From: Treponema sp.
GTDB lineage: Bacteria > Spirochaetota > Spirochaetia > Treponematales > Breznakiellaceae
Length of the DNA: 5,875 bases
Reading direction: 5' to 3'
Assembly (NCBI GenBank): GCA_031288005.1
Contig: JAITSE010000048.1
Location: forward strand, 1-5,875
Shown here in pieces: positions 4,951-5,875 of this stretch (the stretch's first letter is position 1; each line of letters opens with the position of its first letter). The notes under the pieces were generated by a model. That model did no database searches. It was not told where the DNA came from and was given only the letters and a program-made list of their open reading frames with translations. The translations under genes and the position numbers were made by a program.

Positions 4951-5142
4951 CTATCTTTTGGACGGCAAGAATATCGAGTACTGTTCCACGCCGTTCCCAC
5001 TTTCAGCTTCCTGCATATAGAGGCATCCTGCATCCGGCCGCTCGTTGTTGTGCAGGACCGCCATGATGATACTACAAGCGCTAAGCGCCGTATTATAATC
5101 AGATGCCTTGCCGGACTTGGGTTTTAAGTGTAAAAACGTCAT
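4951..5142 (-). CDS. Small unrecognised protein or gene remnant
   Basis: A minus-strand frame ends at TAG (4951-4953), 9 bases before the start of the 156-residue gene and in the same phase, which suggests a shared transcript. Three ATGs are possible (5160, 5148, 5142). The last has AAAGG about 7 bases upstream and gives about 63 residues, beginning MTFLHLKPKSGKASDYNTA and ending SIFLPSKR. The frame is open upstream only to a TGA at 5190-5188. No family is recognised. It may be the tail of a longer gene whose front part has decayed (see 5231-5413). Confidence 0.4.
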   Translation of the reverse strand: MTFLHLKPKSGKASDYNTALSACSIIMAVLHNNERPDAGCLYMQEAESGNGVEQYSIFLPSKR

Positions 5143-5230
5143 CGCCATGCCTTTTACCATAGCGGATAAGAGCGCAAAAATCCATGCTCAGCACCTCAAG
5201 AAACGGGTTGATGGACCGGCAGATCTGCGA

Positions 5231-5413
5231 TTACGGGGAGACCTGGTAAAGAATAACCGGATACAGCCGGATCTCAATAGTCATGGGAAATTTTACCTCC
5301 AGCCTAAGCAGCGCCGGACTTAGCTCTTTGCCATCCGTTAAATAATACTTCGGCTTTGAGATACGGCAGGGGGCGGCATAACTGATATACGGCTTCCCCC
5401 GTGAAGTCTCACG
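5231..5413 (-). pseudogene. Possible decayed gene fragment
   Basis: Between a TAA at 5416-5414 and a TAA at 5233-5231 a minus-strand frame stays open for 60 codons. It reads like protein (KPYISYAAPCRISKPKYYL, then LSPALLRLEVKFPMTIEIRL), but its only ATG is late (residue 44), preceded by GGAGG about 10 bases upstream. The frame differs from both the transposase remnant and the 4951 frame. It may be a fragment of a gene broken by frameshifts, with 4951-5190 as a later part. No family is recognised, and the open stretch could be chance. Confidence 0.3.
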
Positions 5414-5875
5414 TTAAAATTCCGGCCATGGTTTTTACCTGTCGGTATCTTTGCGCCGTTTTCAGCAGGCGGTCAACCGCTTCAGCCAAAGCGTCCTTGA
5501 GGCGGACGATGTTCAGCCACTTCCGCTGCGCCCTCAGCCGATCCTTCGCTTCCCGCGGAGCCTCCTCCCGGGCCGGAAGCCGTTCACCAGGAGCGGTGGG
5601 CTGGTCATAGACCTTCTTTGTCTTGCCTTGTTCGTCCCGCGTTTTATCAACGAGCTTGGTGCGGGGATAGAAATAGTTGAGCAGGGGATTGAGGACCTGG
5701 TACACCGCCGCCTGGGTCCCCTCGTTGGTGCGGCGGGCATAGCCGGCGGTCTTGCAGACCACATCCCCGTTCTTCCGTTCCCCTTGGAGCATCCGTTCCA
5801 CGGTGGAACGGCTTATCCGCACGTTTTCCCCGGATTTCCGGGGTGATGCGGGTTTTGAGTGGTTTTCCGGGCCTT
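5409..5875 (-). pseudogene. Integrase-core (DDE) transposase remnant, catalytic core missing
   Basis: Minus-strand frame running from the right edge to TGA 5411-5409. Two parts of one transposase family (the integrase-core type, IS481/ISNCY-like, named from memory) can be seen. RISRSTVERMLQGERK resembles the N-terminal helix-turn-helix segment. KNGDVVCKTAGYARR, LNPLLNYFYPRTKLVDK and KKVYDQP followed by EEAPREAKDRL match the segment that normally follows the last catalytic glutamate and runs to the C-terminus. The roughly 150-200 residues of DDD/E core expected between them are absent, as if deleted between similar ERK and EQKN stretches. Upstream, a sensible continuation (GKPLKTRITPEIRGK) lies in another frame, with the shift near 5823-5830. 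The product cannot be an active transposase. It lies upstream of, and on the same strand as, the two small genes. Confidence 0.72.

Noticed and set aside
5451..5846. 131-codon plus-strand frame
   Set aside because: Opposite-strand shadow of the transposase remnant, whose minus-strand protein carries recognisable family segments.

Overview
The window looks like a bacterial chromosome segment in which one clear metabolic gene is followed by about 3 kb of repeat-rich, poorly coding DNA. The organism is probably a spirochaete, perhaps a gut Treponema. That is inferred from the general look of the proteins, the tRNA gene without an encoded CCA and the mixed base composition. No 16S gene or other decisive marker is present, so treat it as a guess.

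Layout. Positions 1-95 hold the start of an unrecognised minus-strand gene with a strong ribosome binding site. A divergent spacer (96-484) carries one copy of a hairpin repeat and an extended -10 promoter for the next gene. Positions 485-2446 encode a full-length transketolase of the non-oxidative pentose phosphate pathway, with all main cofactor and catalytic motifs. From 2447 to 4390 no convincing protein gene is seen. This stretch holds a composite palindromic element (2632-2780) with a 22-bp perfect stem and a terminator-like hairpin, a 72-bp inverted-repeat element (2801-2872), about 860 bp of unassigned sequence, and a tRNA-Val(CAC) gene on the minus strand (3944-4015). The tRNA is bracketed by two perfect 37-bp inverted copies of the same hairpin repeat found upstream of the transketolase.

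Positions 4471-4941 encode an unrecognised 156-residue minus-strand protein. Its last codons and stop lie inside an 18-bp perfect inverted repeat, as if the gene's end had been copied in reverse just downstream. Upstream of it, 4951-5413 carries short open segments in two frames that look like a small gene and a decayed one. Positions 5409-5875 are the remains of an integrase-core (DDE) transposase. Its N-terminal helix-turn-helix part seems to be joined directly to its C-terminal part, with the catalytic core missing and a probable frameshift.

The genes do not form one functional system. The transketolase is transcribed alone, the tRNA is a separate unit, and the right third is a minus-strand block with mobile-element debris. 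The most distinctive signal is the recurring hairpin repeat, one copy in the transketolase spacer and two in opposite orientation around the tRNA.
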